Translations under genes and position numbers: made by a program
The notes under the pieces: model-generated
The model's database searches: none
What the model saw: only the letters and a program-made list of their open reading frames with translations
Told to the model about the DNA's origin: nothing
Source: Anisus vortex
Taxonomy: Eukaryota; Mollusca; Gastropoda; Planorbidae
Direction: 5' to 3'
DNA length: 64,000 bases
NCBI GenBank assembly: GCA_949126835.1
Contig: OX421497.1
Location: 14,169,132 to 14,233,131, forward strand
Part shown: positions 44,539 through 55,813 of the stretch, piece by piece
Position numbering within the stretch: position 1 is the stretch's first letter
Layout: every line of letters starts with the position of its first letter

Positions 44539-45298
44539 GTAGACACTCTTTAAGTTTAACACACTAGACTCATTCATTCAACATGTTTTTTCTTTTGAAG
44601 CAATTTCTACAGTATAGAAGCATGGTGCTTTTGGAGGGGGGGGGGGGGTGGGGGGGGGTAGGAGATTGTACTATATATATAGTGCGGCGTCTACCTAATG
44701 TGTGTATAGTTTACATGGGTCGATTCTATATGTAAATGCCATTTCAATAATTTATCCTGCTCGTCGTTACTTTTTTTTTAGGGGGAGGGAGGGGGGTTCT
44801 GGTGTTATGAAGAAAAGGGACATAACTGCGATATTTAATAGCTACCAACCTTGAGCTTAATTATAAGACTTTTTTTTTAGTTTAGGCTACCTTTAGTTTT
44901 CTGGAATATAAAGAAAGATATGAACTCAGTTTCTATTTAAAAATTTCATCACACTTTGGTAGAAAAGTGTCGCGCCCATTGTATCCCTTATCGAATAGAG
45001 CTCATCATTATATATTTTCAAAAGCTTTATTTCTGGACTATTAGCTTAAGCTGACATAGTGGGCAGTAGCTTACTCACCCTTCGGGATTTAGTGCACTGT
45101 AAACCCCCGCCCTCCCCCAAATCAGAAATGATGCACAGTGACCCCCTTCCCCCAATATTGAATTGGTGTGCGTCTACAGATGGGCCATAAATTTGTTGGT
45201 ATCATGGAGACAAAAACAACAATTCAATTTAAATTGTATCACTACAGACAGACAGGACTTTACATTAGGACTATAGTCAAAGTGGAAACGTATTCTAT
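44539..45298. other. no gene seen
   Basis: G-run cluster at 44635-44662, another G-rich patch near 44780, C-rich stretches near 45105 and 45145. No recognised gene. Confidence 0.45.
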
Positions 45299-47217
45299 AC
45301 CAAGTGAGTGGAATGTAGGCCTATACTTGATGTTTGCAGAAGTACCAAGTGAGTGGAATGTAGGCCTATACTTGATGTTTGCAGAAGTACCAAGTGAGTG
45401 GAATGTAGGCCTATACTTGATGTTTGCAGAAGTACCAAGTGAGTGGAATGTAGGCCTATACTTGATGTTTGCAGAAGTACCAAGTGAGTGGAATGTAGGC
45501 CTATACTTGATGTTTGCAGAAGTACCAAGTGAGTGGAATGTAGGCCTATACTTGATGTTTGCAGAAGTACCAAGTGAGTGGAATGTAGGCCTATACTTGA
45601 TGTTTGCAGAAGTACCAAGTGAGTGGAATGTAGGCCTATACTTGATGTTTGCAGAAGTACCAAGTGAGTGGAATGTAGGCCTATACTTGATGTTTGCAGA
45701 AGTACCAAGTGAGTGGAATGTAGGCCTATACTTGATGTTTGCAGAAGTACCAAGTGAGTGGAATGTAGGCCTATACTTGATGTTTGCAGAAGTACCAAGT
45801 GAGTGGAATGTAAGCCTATACTTGATGTTTGCAGAAGTACCAAGTGAGTGGAATGTAGGCCTATACTTGATGTTTGCAGAAGTACCAAGTGAGTGGAATG
45901 TAGGCCTATACTTGATGTTTGCAGAAGTACCAAGTGAGTGGAATGTAGGCCTATACTTGATGTTTGCAGAAGTACCAAGTGAGTGGAATGTAGGCCTATA
46001 CTTGATGTTTGCAGAAGTACCAAGTGAGTGGAATGTAGGCCTATACTTGATGTTTGCAGAAGTACCAAGTGAGTGGAATGTAGGCCTATACTTGATGTTT
46101 GCAGAAGTACCAAGTGAGTGGAATGTAGGCCTATACTTGATGTTTGCAGAAGTACCAAGTGAGTGGAATGTAGGCCTATATTGATGTTTGCAGAAGTACC
46201 AAGTGAGTGGAATGTAGGCCTATACTTGATGTTTGCAGAAGTACCAAGTGAGTGGAATGTAGGCCTATATTGATGTTTGCAGAAGTACCAAGTGAGTGGA
46301 ATGTAGGCCTATACTTGATGTTTGCAGAAGTACCAAGTGAGTGGAATGTAGGCCTATACTTGATGTTTGCAGAAGTACCAAGTGAGTGGAATGTAGGCCT
46401 ATACTTGATGTTTGCAGAAGTACCAAGTGAGTGGAATGTAAGCCTATACTTGATGTTTGCAGAAGTACCAAGTGAGTGGAATGTAGGCCTATACTTGATG
46501 TTTGCAGAAGTACCAAGTGAGTGGAATGTAGGCCTATACTTGATGTTTGCAGAAGTACCAAGTGAGTGGAATGTAGGCCTATATTGATGTTTGCAGAAGT
46601 ACCAAGTGAGTGGAATGTAGGCCTATACTTGATGTTTGCAGAAGTACCAAGTGAGTGGAATGTAGGCCTATACTTGATGTTTGCAGAAGTACCAAGTGAG
46701 TGGAATGTAGGCATATATTGATGTTTGCAGAAGTACCAAGTGAGTGGAATGTAGGCCTATACTTGATGTTTGCAGAAGTACCAAGTGAGTGGAATGTAGG
46801 CCTATACTTGATGTTTGCAGAAGTACCAAGTGAGTGGAATGTAGGCCTATATTGATGTTTGCAGAAGTACCAAGTGAGTGGAATGTAGGCATATATTGAT
46901 GTTTGCAGAAGTACCAAGTGAGTGGAATGTAAGCCTATACTTGATGTTTGCAGAAGTACCAAGTGAGTGGAATGTAGGCCTATACTTGATGTTTGCAGAA
47001 GTACCAAGTGAGTGGAATGTAGGCCTATATTGATGTTTGCAGAAGTACCAAGTGAGTGGAATGTAGGCATATATTGATGTTTGCAGAAGTACCAAGTGAG
47101 TGGAATGTAGGCATATATTGATGTTTGCAGAAGTACCAAGTGAGTGGAATGTAGGCCTATATTGATGTTTGCAGAAGTACCAAGTGAGTGGAATGTAGGC
47201 CTATACTTGATGTTTGC
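45299..47217. repeat. 45-bp satellite array with 44-bp variants
   Basis: About 43 copies of a 45-bp unit containing gtaccaagtgagtggaatgt, aggcctatacttgatgtttg and cagaa. The proximal ~20 units are nearly identical. From about 46180 onward a 44-bp variant (ctatattg or catatattg in place of ctatacttg) is interspersed with full units and becomes frequent distally. The period of 15 codons gives open frames of 338 codons (plus) and 287 codons (minus), broken where the 44-bp form appears. The unit also contains the taggccta palindrome. Confidence 0.96.
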
Positions 47218-47533
47218 AACGCACTTCTTATACATGCCATGGAGGTGTCTATCTTTTGCAAGCAACACTAATCTACTACCAGGTACGATCTGAATAGTTA
47301 CTGCCCAAGTCTTCCCTTTAAGAGGACCATCAACCCTACACAGGTCATCTTGACAAATAGGAGCGCTACTGGTACAAGTGCTTGCAATGCATCAAGTGCA
47401 GGGAACGATTACGGTGATAATTCATCTATCTCGACCTGGAATAAAAACATCCGTCTCATGCATTAAGTAAACCGGGATTTCCAAAACAGTTTTTGTGTTT
47501 TTGTGGCCCTTTCTTTTTTTTAAACTTATTTTA
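47218..47533. other. no gene seen
   Basis: Unique DNA after the array. No coding or mobile feature recognised. Confidence 0.45.
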
Positions 47534-47672
47534 ATGGCTAATGTTATCTATCCATCTTCTAAGTAAAGTAACACAAACATACGTTTCCCTCCAAATGCAG
47601 AAGATATAAAAAAAAATGTATTAAAGAACCAATACACAAAAAAATAAAAATGGACAAATAACCACACAGAAA
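47534..47672. repeat. dispersed duplication, copy 1
   Basis: tggctaatgttatctatcca, then cgtttccctccaaatgcaga and gacaaataaccacacaga occur here and, with point changes and small deletions, at 48268-48399 in the same orientation. It could be a segmental duplication or an unnamed interspersed repeat. Confidence 0.8.
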
Positions 47673-47721
47673 ACGTGAAAAAAAAAAAAAAGACTTCTAA
47701 TATAACTTTCTTGAAAAGCCC

Positions 47722-47855
47722 CATAAATTATCTTTAGACTCAGGACTGGGTACACTAGACTAAGTCAATATATGTACTGAAGGCTAGGCATTGGAACCAA
47801 TGACAATAGTCATGTTGGGCGTCTCCTGAAAACACAGAACATGGGGTTTGACTAC
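47722..47855 (+). pseudogene. decayed RNase H-LINE C-terminal fragment
   Basis: atctttagactcaggactgg then gtacactagactaagtcaat and gaaaacacagaacatggg align in order with 41358-41475 (atcttcagactaaggactgg, cacaacaggctaaagcaaca, gaaaatgcggagcatgtc). The frame is broken by small indels. It is an older relative of the 41121 insertion. Confidence 0.55.
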
Positions 47856-48267
47856 ATTATCATAAACATAAATATAGATAAATCTCAAAAGGAGTATGTG
47901 GTTTTGTTAAGTGTGTAAATACTGCATAATCTTTTTTTAATACTGGACAGAATGACATGAAATTTGCTACAAATATTCTTTGTGTTACTGCGGTGAACAC
48001 TGTCAAGGTTTTACATTTTTTTAATGACCGCAATGGTCATTTCGTTAAAAAAAAAAAGGGAATAAAAAGGCAACGAATTTTGCACTCGATGGGAAAAATG
48101 TCATTCGTGTTTAATTAACTTTGTAGCGGGTAATGTATAATTAATTGCATGGGTAGTTACAGTGTATTTGAAAATTGTTTTAGCCAGTTCAGAGAACTTG
48201 TCACCTATGGTAGTCTAATATATTACATACACTCATCCGTAGTCTTGCATTTTGACATTTGTTTTAT

Positions 48268-48399
48268 GGCTTATGTTATCTATCCATCTCTAAATACAGA
48301 ACAACATACACACGTTTCCCTTCAAATACAGAAGATATAAAAAAATTATTAAAGAAAAAATACACAAAAATAATTGACAAATAACCACACAGAATACAT
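48268..48399. repeat. dispersed duplication, copy 2
   Basis: Second copy of the 47534-47672 segment (tggcttatgttatctatcca, cgtttcccttcaaataca, gacaaataaccacacaga). Confidence 0.8.
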
Positions 48400-49039
48400 G
48401 CATCCCGTCCTTCTTTCCTCCCCCCCTCTCTCTCTATCTCTATCTCTCGCTCTCTCTCTCACTCACTCACACTCTCTCTTCTTTGTTGGTGGATGTTTAG
48501 TTTACTTGGTACCCACAAGCCTAAATTAACTTTAGAACCGCTGATTGATCCCACTGTTGTTTGGCCTGTTCCCGGATGATTCATCGTCACGTGCAATAAT
48601 TTCAAACTTGGGCGGATTAACAACAAAGGGATGGAGGGACAAATACAATGTTTAAAAAAAAAGATAAGAATCAAATAAAAAAAAAAAAGTAATTAAGCTC
48701 AAATAGCTTATTGTAGTTTTTGTAGGACAGCAATTGAGCTTGCCCACACCTCCCCGCACACACACACACCCCATCTTTATTGTAATGCACATGAAGTATA
48801 ACCGTATAGACCAGGGCTGAGCACATGCCGCTCTTCGTTAAGCGAGGATCTTATTAAACTTTACTGCTTTTTTTTTTTAAAGAACACTTTTTTCATTATT
48901 CATATAAAACTTGAATCTACTAAATGAACATAACGTTCAAGTCTTATTTAGTCGTCCTATTGTAGGTCTTCAGTTGGATCGATTTTTTTAATAGTGTACA
49001 CGTCTTCATTATACATCATAACATCATATTATTATACTC
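48400..49039. other. no gene seen; CT-rich tract and a possible hAT end
   Basis: Pyrimidine tract at 48417-48480. At 48812 cagggctgagcacatgccgc looks like a hAT terminal repeat, but no partner was found. Confidence 0.4.
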
Positions 49040-49044
49040 TTTAC

Positions 49045-49260
49045 TGGAAGACACGGTAATCCAGCGCGCTCAGCTTGCTGTACCACATGTCCCGGGTTCG
49101 AATCCTAGATTTAAGACAGTTTTTTTTTTGTTTCTTCTGGAGGGCGTCCCTGTTGAGGAGGGAGGGGGCGTTGTGCACTGAGGACGCTGCTTCACTTGCC
49201 CCGTGAGCCAGCCAGCAAGGTGGGAAACACACACTCACAGAAACACACACACATTCACCA
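49045..49260 (+). mobile_element. SINE-4, tRNA-like head
   Basis: gaagacacggtaatccagcg then ctcagcttgctgtaccac and the B box cccgggttcgaatccta form a tRNA-like head. It is followed by ctggagggcgtccctgttga and gaggacgctgcttcacttgc. The latter recalls the gctgcttca segment near the end of SINE-2, so a shared origin is possible. Confidence 0.6.
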
Positions 49261-49482
49261 GCACATTATATAAGTTAATTAATCCAGGCAATAAAGGTGA
49301 AATAAGTTATTTGACAAGTTGACACACATTTTGAATAAATAGTATATGATCATCCAATTAATGTATAATTGTCTTACTTATTATCACCCGGTAGCACGAT
49401 GGCGCCTGAGTCAAGCGCCACTTAGAAAATGATTAATGAATTCCCAATTCTCCTTACGTATAAAAACCGCAATATCTGCTGG

Positions 49483-49547
49483 CAATATAGCGCTTCGAGC
49501 ATGCTTAGGACGACAGCATAGAGAGACGCGCTTTTCAAATGATCACT
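49483..49547 (+). mobile_element. isolated LINE/SINE 3' tail
   Basis: agcgcttcgagcatgcttag, cagcatagagagacgcgc then ttttcaaatgatc matches, with substitutions, the L2-like 3' end (gcgcactgagcatgct, agcatggataggcgcgc, tataaatcatc). The upstream part was not assigned. Confidence 0.45.
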
Positions 49548-49872
49548 GGACCGACTGGACTTACTTACTTAAGCCTTTAGCCCCTCCTGTGACATAGGCC
49601 GCCAACTAGAGTGGAAAAATAATCTAAATTTCAAATACGGACAATAAAATTTACATCGCAATTTGGGGAAAAAAAAGACTTTTTTTTATTATACACAAAT
49701 CGTTCGTATTTCACATGCATAATACATGAAAAGCAATATAAACACGAGTTTGCAGCTTGGTACAAAATAAATTGTCCTAAAACTCCACTTCCGGAGAACC
49801 CATCCAGCCTCCCCCTTGTTTTAGCCCGACCACCAACACAACCCAATGAGTGTTCACCTTATATATTGTTTG

Positions 49873-49987
49873 TTACTTCCCTTCCAACAGTTATATTCTT
49901 GTTGTCTAATCACAACACTGGACGGTTTTCTGACTTCCCTTCCAACAGTTAGATTCTTGTTGTCTAATCACAACACTGGACGGTTCT
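49873..49987. repeat. tandem duplication, about 58 bp twice
   Basis: acttcccttccaacagttat then attcttgttgtctaatcaca and acactggacggtt is immediately repeated with only a few differences (TTAtATTC/TTAgATTC, tttctg/tctctg). Confidence 0.9.
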
Positions 49988-50133
49988 CTGCTTCCTTTCA
50001 ATACGATTCATGGTGTTGAATTCGGGAGTTTGTACACCTAGTGACATTGATGATTTTTGAAGGTCAACTAAAAAAACAAAGATTGTGTTGCATTTCTCAA
50101 GGCGTCGTGGTGCCGCCCCCTACCAACGCCTCC

Positions 50134-50393
50134 AGTAAAGTACCCGTCGGACCAAATTGATCATTGAGCCGGCGAAGCAGTGTTCACCAGTTTCTGGTGG
50201 CCATGGCATACTAGGAGATGTGTGGCCAGCACAATGTCCAGCCGCCTTTACTTTACGCAAACTAATGCCAGGTAACCTTCAGAGCTGGGTAGACTCAGGG
50301 ACACCCTCGAGTCCAGGAAAAAAAAATCGTAGCCTTCACCAGGATTCGAACACTAGACCTTCGGTGCGCCGCTCCCCATCCACCGCCGCCACC
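50134..50393 (-). mobile_element. SINE-2 copy
   Basis: On the minus strand it has a head with the B box gtgttcgaatcctggtgaag, then ctggactcgagggtgtccct, gagtctacccagctctgaag, aaggcggctggacattgtgc, tggccacacatctcctagta and atcaatttggtccgacgggt ending in actttac. Collinear with the copy at 62311. Confidence 0.87.
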
Positions 50394-50829
50394 TATGCTA
50401 AATAGGATATGAAGACGCCCGAGTCACCTTTTTTTCCCCTCCTCCCCCCTTTTTTTGTGTCACCTGGTCGTCCGCGAGCAGTTAGGTCAGCAACAGGTTG
50501 AGATATGACTTCATTAATTAAAGCTGGCCGTGGTCCTGTCTAGATGTATCATATCCAATCAAACACTTTAATTGATAGGTTCAGCGTGGCTCCAACGTGA
50601 CAAGAAAGTAAACAAGAAACAATTGTGCAATTTCAGCTAATAACACATTGAAAAGAAAAAAAAATCTACATTGGAGTCAATTCACAAAAGCTTTTTTGCT
50701 ATATAATCTTGGTATAATATAACTGTATTGAACAGTAAGATACAATGGCCTAAATGTTGTGATGGGCGGTTGTTATTTTTTGACTACTCTTTTATCAAAG
50801 TTCTATATTTGATGTTGTTGTTTTCTACA

Positions 50830-51000
50830 CTTAATGAATGGAGATGGGGCCGTGGAGGACTAGCATTCATAGCCGATATTTTGTGTTGGAAGAGTTCGGG
50901 TTCGGATCCACGAGAGAAGAAATTACGGACTTATTTTTATGTTTGTTTGCTGAAGGGCATTAGAGTGCGCACCCTCCCCCACCCGGAGTCTATGCGTGAA
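50830..51000 (+). mobile_element. possible tRNA-derived SINE remnant
   Basis: ggggccgtggaggactagca then gttcgggttcggatccacga resembles a tRNA-like head with a B box. The body was not matched to other copies in the window. Confidence 0.3.
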
Positions 51001-51161
51001 TAAGCTTACACCAACAATGACAAGTCGAAGAAGAGAAGGGGGGGGGGGTTAGGGTGGAAGCTGCTTGGTCGCCTTAGCCATTCGGCAGGGGGGGTGGGTG
51101 AATCTTGTTGTTGAGTTCTGGGAGTGTCAAGGTTGTGGCAGTCTCCCAAACATCTCTTCAT

Positions 51162-51165
<4 letters not shown>

Positions 51166-51238
<73 letters not shown>
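51166..51238. repeat. (CT)n microsatellite
   Basis: About 36 CT dinucleotides. It produces the Ser/Leu runs of two short open frames here. Confidence 0.97.
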
Positions 51239-51244
<6 letters not shown>

Positions 51245-51628
51245 ATTTCTCATTAAGAATGGCATGGAGAGGTTAACATACCCCCCTCACCATTTTAAAC
51301 AAACCGAATATTAAAAAAAAAGATCAATTCGTTAATGTACTTTTATAAGAGACAAATTATTGTCTTGTCTCAACCGACCCCCTAAATGTTAATGACACAT
51401 CGATGGCTTTCAGGATATATTATTTATTATGTTTTGCCTTTGCGGTGCAATCACAGGTAAGGGGACGTCCACTCGCCCTTTCCCCTCCCATCGTCCCAAG
51501 TCTTCCACTCGAGAAGCTAGACCTTTCCAATATGACGTCACAAAATTCTGCACACACCTCTCCCTCCCTGCCTCCACACACATCATATTTCCAGATTCAA
51601 AATTACAATGTGAAACTTCAGTTGTGAT
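51239..51628. other. no gene seen
   Basis: Short open frames at 51403-51680 show no recognisable domain. Nothing else is seen. Confidence 0.45.
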
Positions 51629-51751
51629 TAGGGGCGATGCCAGAAAATTGTTTCCAGGAAACTTGAATAAAAAGATTTAAAAAAATTCCAGGGGTGGCTC
51701 TGTTCCCCTTGCCTCCCCCCCCCCAACCCCACCCTGTGGATTCGCCCCCTG
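51629..51751. mobile_element. short hAT-like MITE, relative of 17863
   Basis: The ends taggggcgatgccag and tggattcgccccctg are inverted repeats of the caggggcgaagcca type. The interior includes a long C run, as the 17863 copy does. No clear target duplication. Confidence 0.52.
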
Positions 51752-51926
51752 TTTGTCATTGTCGTATAAGCATTAAAAAAACAATAACTATATACAGTTT
51801 AGTTAATTAAGTGAAAATTGTTTGAAGTGGAAATTTTATTTTAAAGTTGCAAACAAAATTATTATTTTGATGTGACGTCACATATCATTACAAAAGTTTG
51901 CACCACAACCCTCTCACTGTCTAGGG

Positions 51927-52061
51927 CAGGGGTCGGGAACCTATGTCTCGCGAGCTAGATGTGGCTCTCTTGGTGGCTGCATCTGGCTCGCAGACAAATG
52001 CATGTTATTTTTCAAAATATGTGTCCATGGCTCTCTCAGACAGAAAGGTTCCCGACCCCTT
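51927..52061 (+). mobile_element. hAT MITE, left member of a pair
   Basis: Ends caggggtcgggaacct and aggttcccgaccccTt. The interior, tcgcgagctagatgtggctc then tggtggctgcatctggctcg and catggctctctcagaca, is shared with 53269-53632 in the same orientation. The left flank is gtctaggg (51919-51926) and the right flank agatagac (52062-52069), which do not match each other. Confidence 0.85.
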
Positions 52062-52289
52062 AGATAGACAGATAGACCACAGAAAGACAAAGCCAAACTG
52101 ACCTAGGTCGCAATTAAGACAAGAAGATAGAATGTAATAGAAAATTTTTAAACAAAGTGGAGTTAACATTTATTTCTAGGAAAATTGTTTATTGCGCTAC
52201 TCTCTGTGGTGGGTGTTGCTAAATTTCCTGGTTGTTGTTTTTTACAAATACAAGTGAATGTTAATTGTGCGTTAACAATTAAATCTTGT

Positions 52290-52635
52290 AATGAATACCG
52301 TAATTTTGGATTTATATAGAGAAATAATAATTAGTCAGTAATATTTTTATATTACAAAACATAACTTGTTTGGCATCACTATAGAATCAAACGTGGAAAC
52401 GGATTTTAATTAAAGGGAGATAATTAGTCCGTTTTATTTACGCTAATATTTCTAATAATTTTCCTTTATTTTTTGTAATAAAATAATAAAAAACGTACAA
52501 TTTATATCTTTAAAATGATCATACTGTAAAAAGTATTTAAAAATATATTTAATATATGACTAAATAATTAATATGTATACTTTTAAACATTACATTAACT
52601 ACCCACTTTGTATGACAATTACCTATTCCATACCT
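52290..52635 (+). mobile_element. hAT internal module
   Basis: ttacaaaacataacttgttt, ggcatcactatagaatcaa, aaagggagataattag and attaactacccactttgtat match in order the middle of the element at 14930-15959 (15290-15510). No terminal repeats of that family are seen at this locus. Confidence 0.7.
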
Positions 52636-52720
52636 CAGTAAGTCATTTCCCTCCCCCCTTCCCCCCAGGACCCACCCTACTGTCCACCATATCTCAAAAT
52701 CATACTAAAGGACTTATGCC

Positions 52721-53056
52721 CAGGGCTGTGGAGTCGAAGAGTCGGAGGAATTTTGGGTACCTGGAGTAGGAGTCGGAATAACAAAAAATGAGGAGTCGGA
52801 GTTAAAGTCGGAACATTTATCTACCATTTATCAGTCGGAGTCGGAGAGCCGGAGGAATTTTGGGTACCTGGAGTAGGAGTTTGAGTCGGAAGTACAAAAA
52901 AATGAGGAGTCGGAGTTGGAGTCGGAACATTTATCTACCATTTATCAGTCGGAGTCGAAGAGTCGGAGGAAATTTTGGTACCTGGAGTCGGAGTTGGAGT
53001 CGGAAGTACACAAAAATGAGGAGTCGGAACATTTATCTACCGACTCCACAGCCCTG
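52721..53056. mobile_element. hAT-type MITE, 336 bp, complete
   Basis: Perfect 16-base inverted ends, cagggctgtggagtcg (52721-52736) and cgactccacagccctg (53041-53056). The target duplication cttatgcc is perfect at 52713-52720 and 53057-53064. The interior is about three tandem units of roughly 105-115 bp, each with ggaggaatttt, ggtacctggagt, ggagtcgga and acatttatctacc. Short open frames inside are artefacts. Confidence 0.94.
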
Positions 53057-53268
53057 CTTATGCCCCTCAAAATGACCAAAATGTGTATTGTTAAGAGAGG
53101 AAGTAAAAATTAATATTACAATTTAACTGAAGTGAGAACGCTTCTTTCGGTACATTTTAAATTTTGTTCTTGTTTATTGTTTACGGTCGCCCTGGAACGT
53201 GCATAAGGATTGTTGCTGTGAAGCTTCTGGTATCAAAAAGTATGTAACGATTGTGTAATCAGATAGAC

Positions 53269-53632
53269 CAGGGGTCGGGACGGGAACCTATGGCTCGCGA
53301 GCCAGATGTGGCTCTATTGATGGCTGCATCTGGCTCGCAGACAAATGTTCGATTATAAAAATGTTTCTTAAGACTCCTTTGATCTACATGTATTGCATAT
53401 CAATATTTCATTCTACAAATGAGCTAAAGTCTACCGCAGCTCAGCAGCAGAAGTGGTAAAGGAGATAAACTCCGCTGACCTAAAAGAGAGAAAACCCTGC
53501 ATTCATTGCAATTAAAGGGAAATATTTTTTTTTAATTTTTAGTTTTAAACATAATGTATGGCTCTTACCGAATTACTTTTCAAAATATGTGGTGTCCATG
53601 GCTCTCTCAGACAAAAAGGTTTCCGACCCTTG
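53269..53632 (+). mobile_element. hAT MITE, right member of a pair
   Basis: Ends caggggtcgggacgggaacc and aggtttccgacccttg. It shares the interior of the 51927 copy, plus about 200 additional internal bases. The left flank is agatagac (53261-53268) and the right flank gtctaggt (53633-53640), the same two 8-mers as around the 51927 copy but exchanged. Confidence 0.85.
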
Positions 53633-53805
53633 GTCTAGGTGCTTGGCGTCATCTGCGGACCGCCCCTAAGATGACTTGTATACTGAGATAGCAATTTTTA
53701 GATGTGTCGGTTCTCATTATTTCACTTGCGTATTTATAGAAACGATGCGCATACAGACACACCTGCGCTTCCCGTGCAATTATAGTAGTAGGCGATGTAT
53801 GAGTA

Positions 53806-54765
53806 TGATGTATGAACGAAATGTTGACACGCGTGGATTAGAGAAGTAGACGTTGTAAGAACGAAATGTTGAAACGTGTGGATTAGAGAAGTAGGCGTTG
53901 TATGAACGAAATGTTGAAACGTGTAGATTATAGAAGTAGACGTTGTTTGAATGAATGTTGAAACGTGTGGATTAGAGAAGTAGGCGTTGTATGAACGAAT
54001 TGTTGAAACGTGTGGATTATAGAAGTAGACGTTGTAAGAACGAAATGTTGAAACGTGTGGATTAGAGAAGTAGGCGTTGTATGAACAAATTGTTGAAACG
54101 TGTGGATTATAGAAGTAGACGTTGTAAGAACGAAATGTTGACACGCGTGGATTAGAGAAGTAGACGTTGTTTGAATGAATGTTGAAACGTGAGGATTATA
54201 GAAGTAGACGTTGTAAGAACGAAATGTTGACACGCGTGGATTAGAGAAGTAGACGTTGTTTGAATGAATATTGAAACGTGTGGATTATAGAAGTAGACGT
54301 TGTTTGAATGAATGTTGAAACGTGTAGATTATAGAATTAGACGTTGTTTGAATGAATGTTGAAACGTGTAGATTATAGAATTAGACGTTGTTTGAATGAA
54401 TGTTGAAACGTGTAGATTATAGAATTAGACGTTGTTTGAATGAATGTTGAAACGTGTAGATTATAGAATTAGACGTTGTTTGAATGAATGTTGAAACGTG
54501 TGGATTATAGAAGTAGACGTTGTTTGAATGAATGTTGAAACGTGTAGATTATAGAATTAGACGTTGTTTGAATGAATGTTGAAACGTGTAGATTATAGAA
54601 TTAGACGTTGTTTGAATGAATGTTGAAACGTGTAGATTATAGAATTAGACGTTGTTTGAATGAATGTTGAAACGTGTAGATTATAGAATTAGACGTTGTT
54701 TGAATGAATGTTGAAACGTGTGGATTATAGAATTAGACGTTGTTGGAATGAATGTTGAAACGTGT
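53806..54765. repeat. 44-bp minisatellite
   Basis: About 22 copies of a 44-bp unit containing cgtgtRgattatagaaKtag then acgttgtttgaatgaatgtt and gaaa. The proximal units are more diverse (taggcgttgtatgaacgaaa forms); distal units converge on tagattatagaattag. Minus-strand frames up to 136 codons are artefacts. Confidence 0.93.
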
Positions 54766-55813
54766 AGATTAGATCGATCTGAAGCTCAAATTAAAACACA
54801 CACACAAAAATAGGAGGCGTGATCGTTATGTGAAGACAAGATGGCGCCCCCCCCCCCCGTCAATGGCAAGCCTCATAAACTTTTAGGTGGCTAGGTCAGC
54901 GTGACATGATGTTGCGTCAATACTTATCACACACGCATGTGCCTGTGCGGTGAAAAATTGTGTAATGATTGATTTACAAATTGCAGAGTAGATCTGCGTG
55001 GCAAGTCATGGAAAGGAGCGGCATGGTTCTGGCCACAGCTTCTCAGTCGAAAGGGGGATAGGGGGCAGAAGGCAGTAGAGCCTTGGGGGGACTACGTTGC
55101 CCAGGTTCACGACTAGCAATGTCGTCACTGTGTTAAAGAAATGAGGAAATTGCCCATTTCACCCTTGCCTTTTTACCTTGCCTTTATACCTTGCCATTTT
55201 TAAACTGATTTGTACTGGCCACATTATTCATTATTCTACCGCAATTCTACCGATCTCTCAATTATTTCTGCTTTAAATATTAAAAAAACAACACTAAACC
55301 TTTATTGCAAGACCTGCTTCAGTCGTCTTGATGTTCCCCAAAGCCAATAGGATTGTTGGTAGACTGTTTTTCAAGCAACGGTAATAAATTATGACAATCT
55401 TTCAAATCCGATCCTAATTTATTTTTTTCAAGCCCATTAGTCAGTTATTTCAAACTTTAGATTGTTTTAAATTATAAAGAGATTAGATCTATGATCTTAA
55501 TTGCCTTCTGTAGAGTGTACTAATAGCATTTGCGCAGGGATTTTATTGTGAAATTTGCTAAATATATGTTATTTTCATGTTTGATGTAATAATTAATTGT
55601 TTAGCTATTTTTGTTCTGGGTGTTGTTGTTTACTCTTTTAGTCTCTTTCTGTATTTTTATGATCTAAAAATAGATTCCCTTAATCGATTGTATCCTAATT
55701 TCACGCTTGACTTATCATCGATCTTCGAGTAGCGATAATCTCGTCTGGAAATTTGCCTATAATTGCTTTCGGGGGTTGAACACCCAACAAACAAACAAAG
55801 AGCCAGCCAGTGC
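54766..55813. other. no gene seen
   Basis: AT-rich unique DNA with a C-run near 54847. No gene recognised. Confidence 0.45.

Noticed and set aside
45168..47268. 338-codon forward and 287-codon reverse frames with 15-residue repeats
   Set aside because: The 45-bp satellite is divisible by three, and the frames break as soon as 44-bp variants appear.
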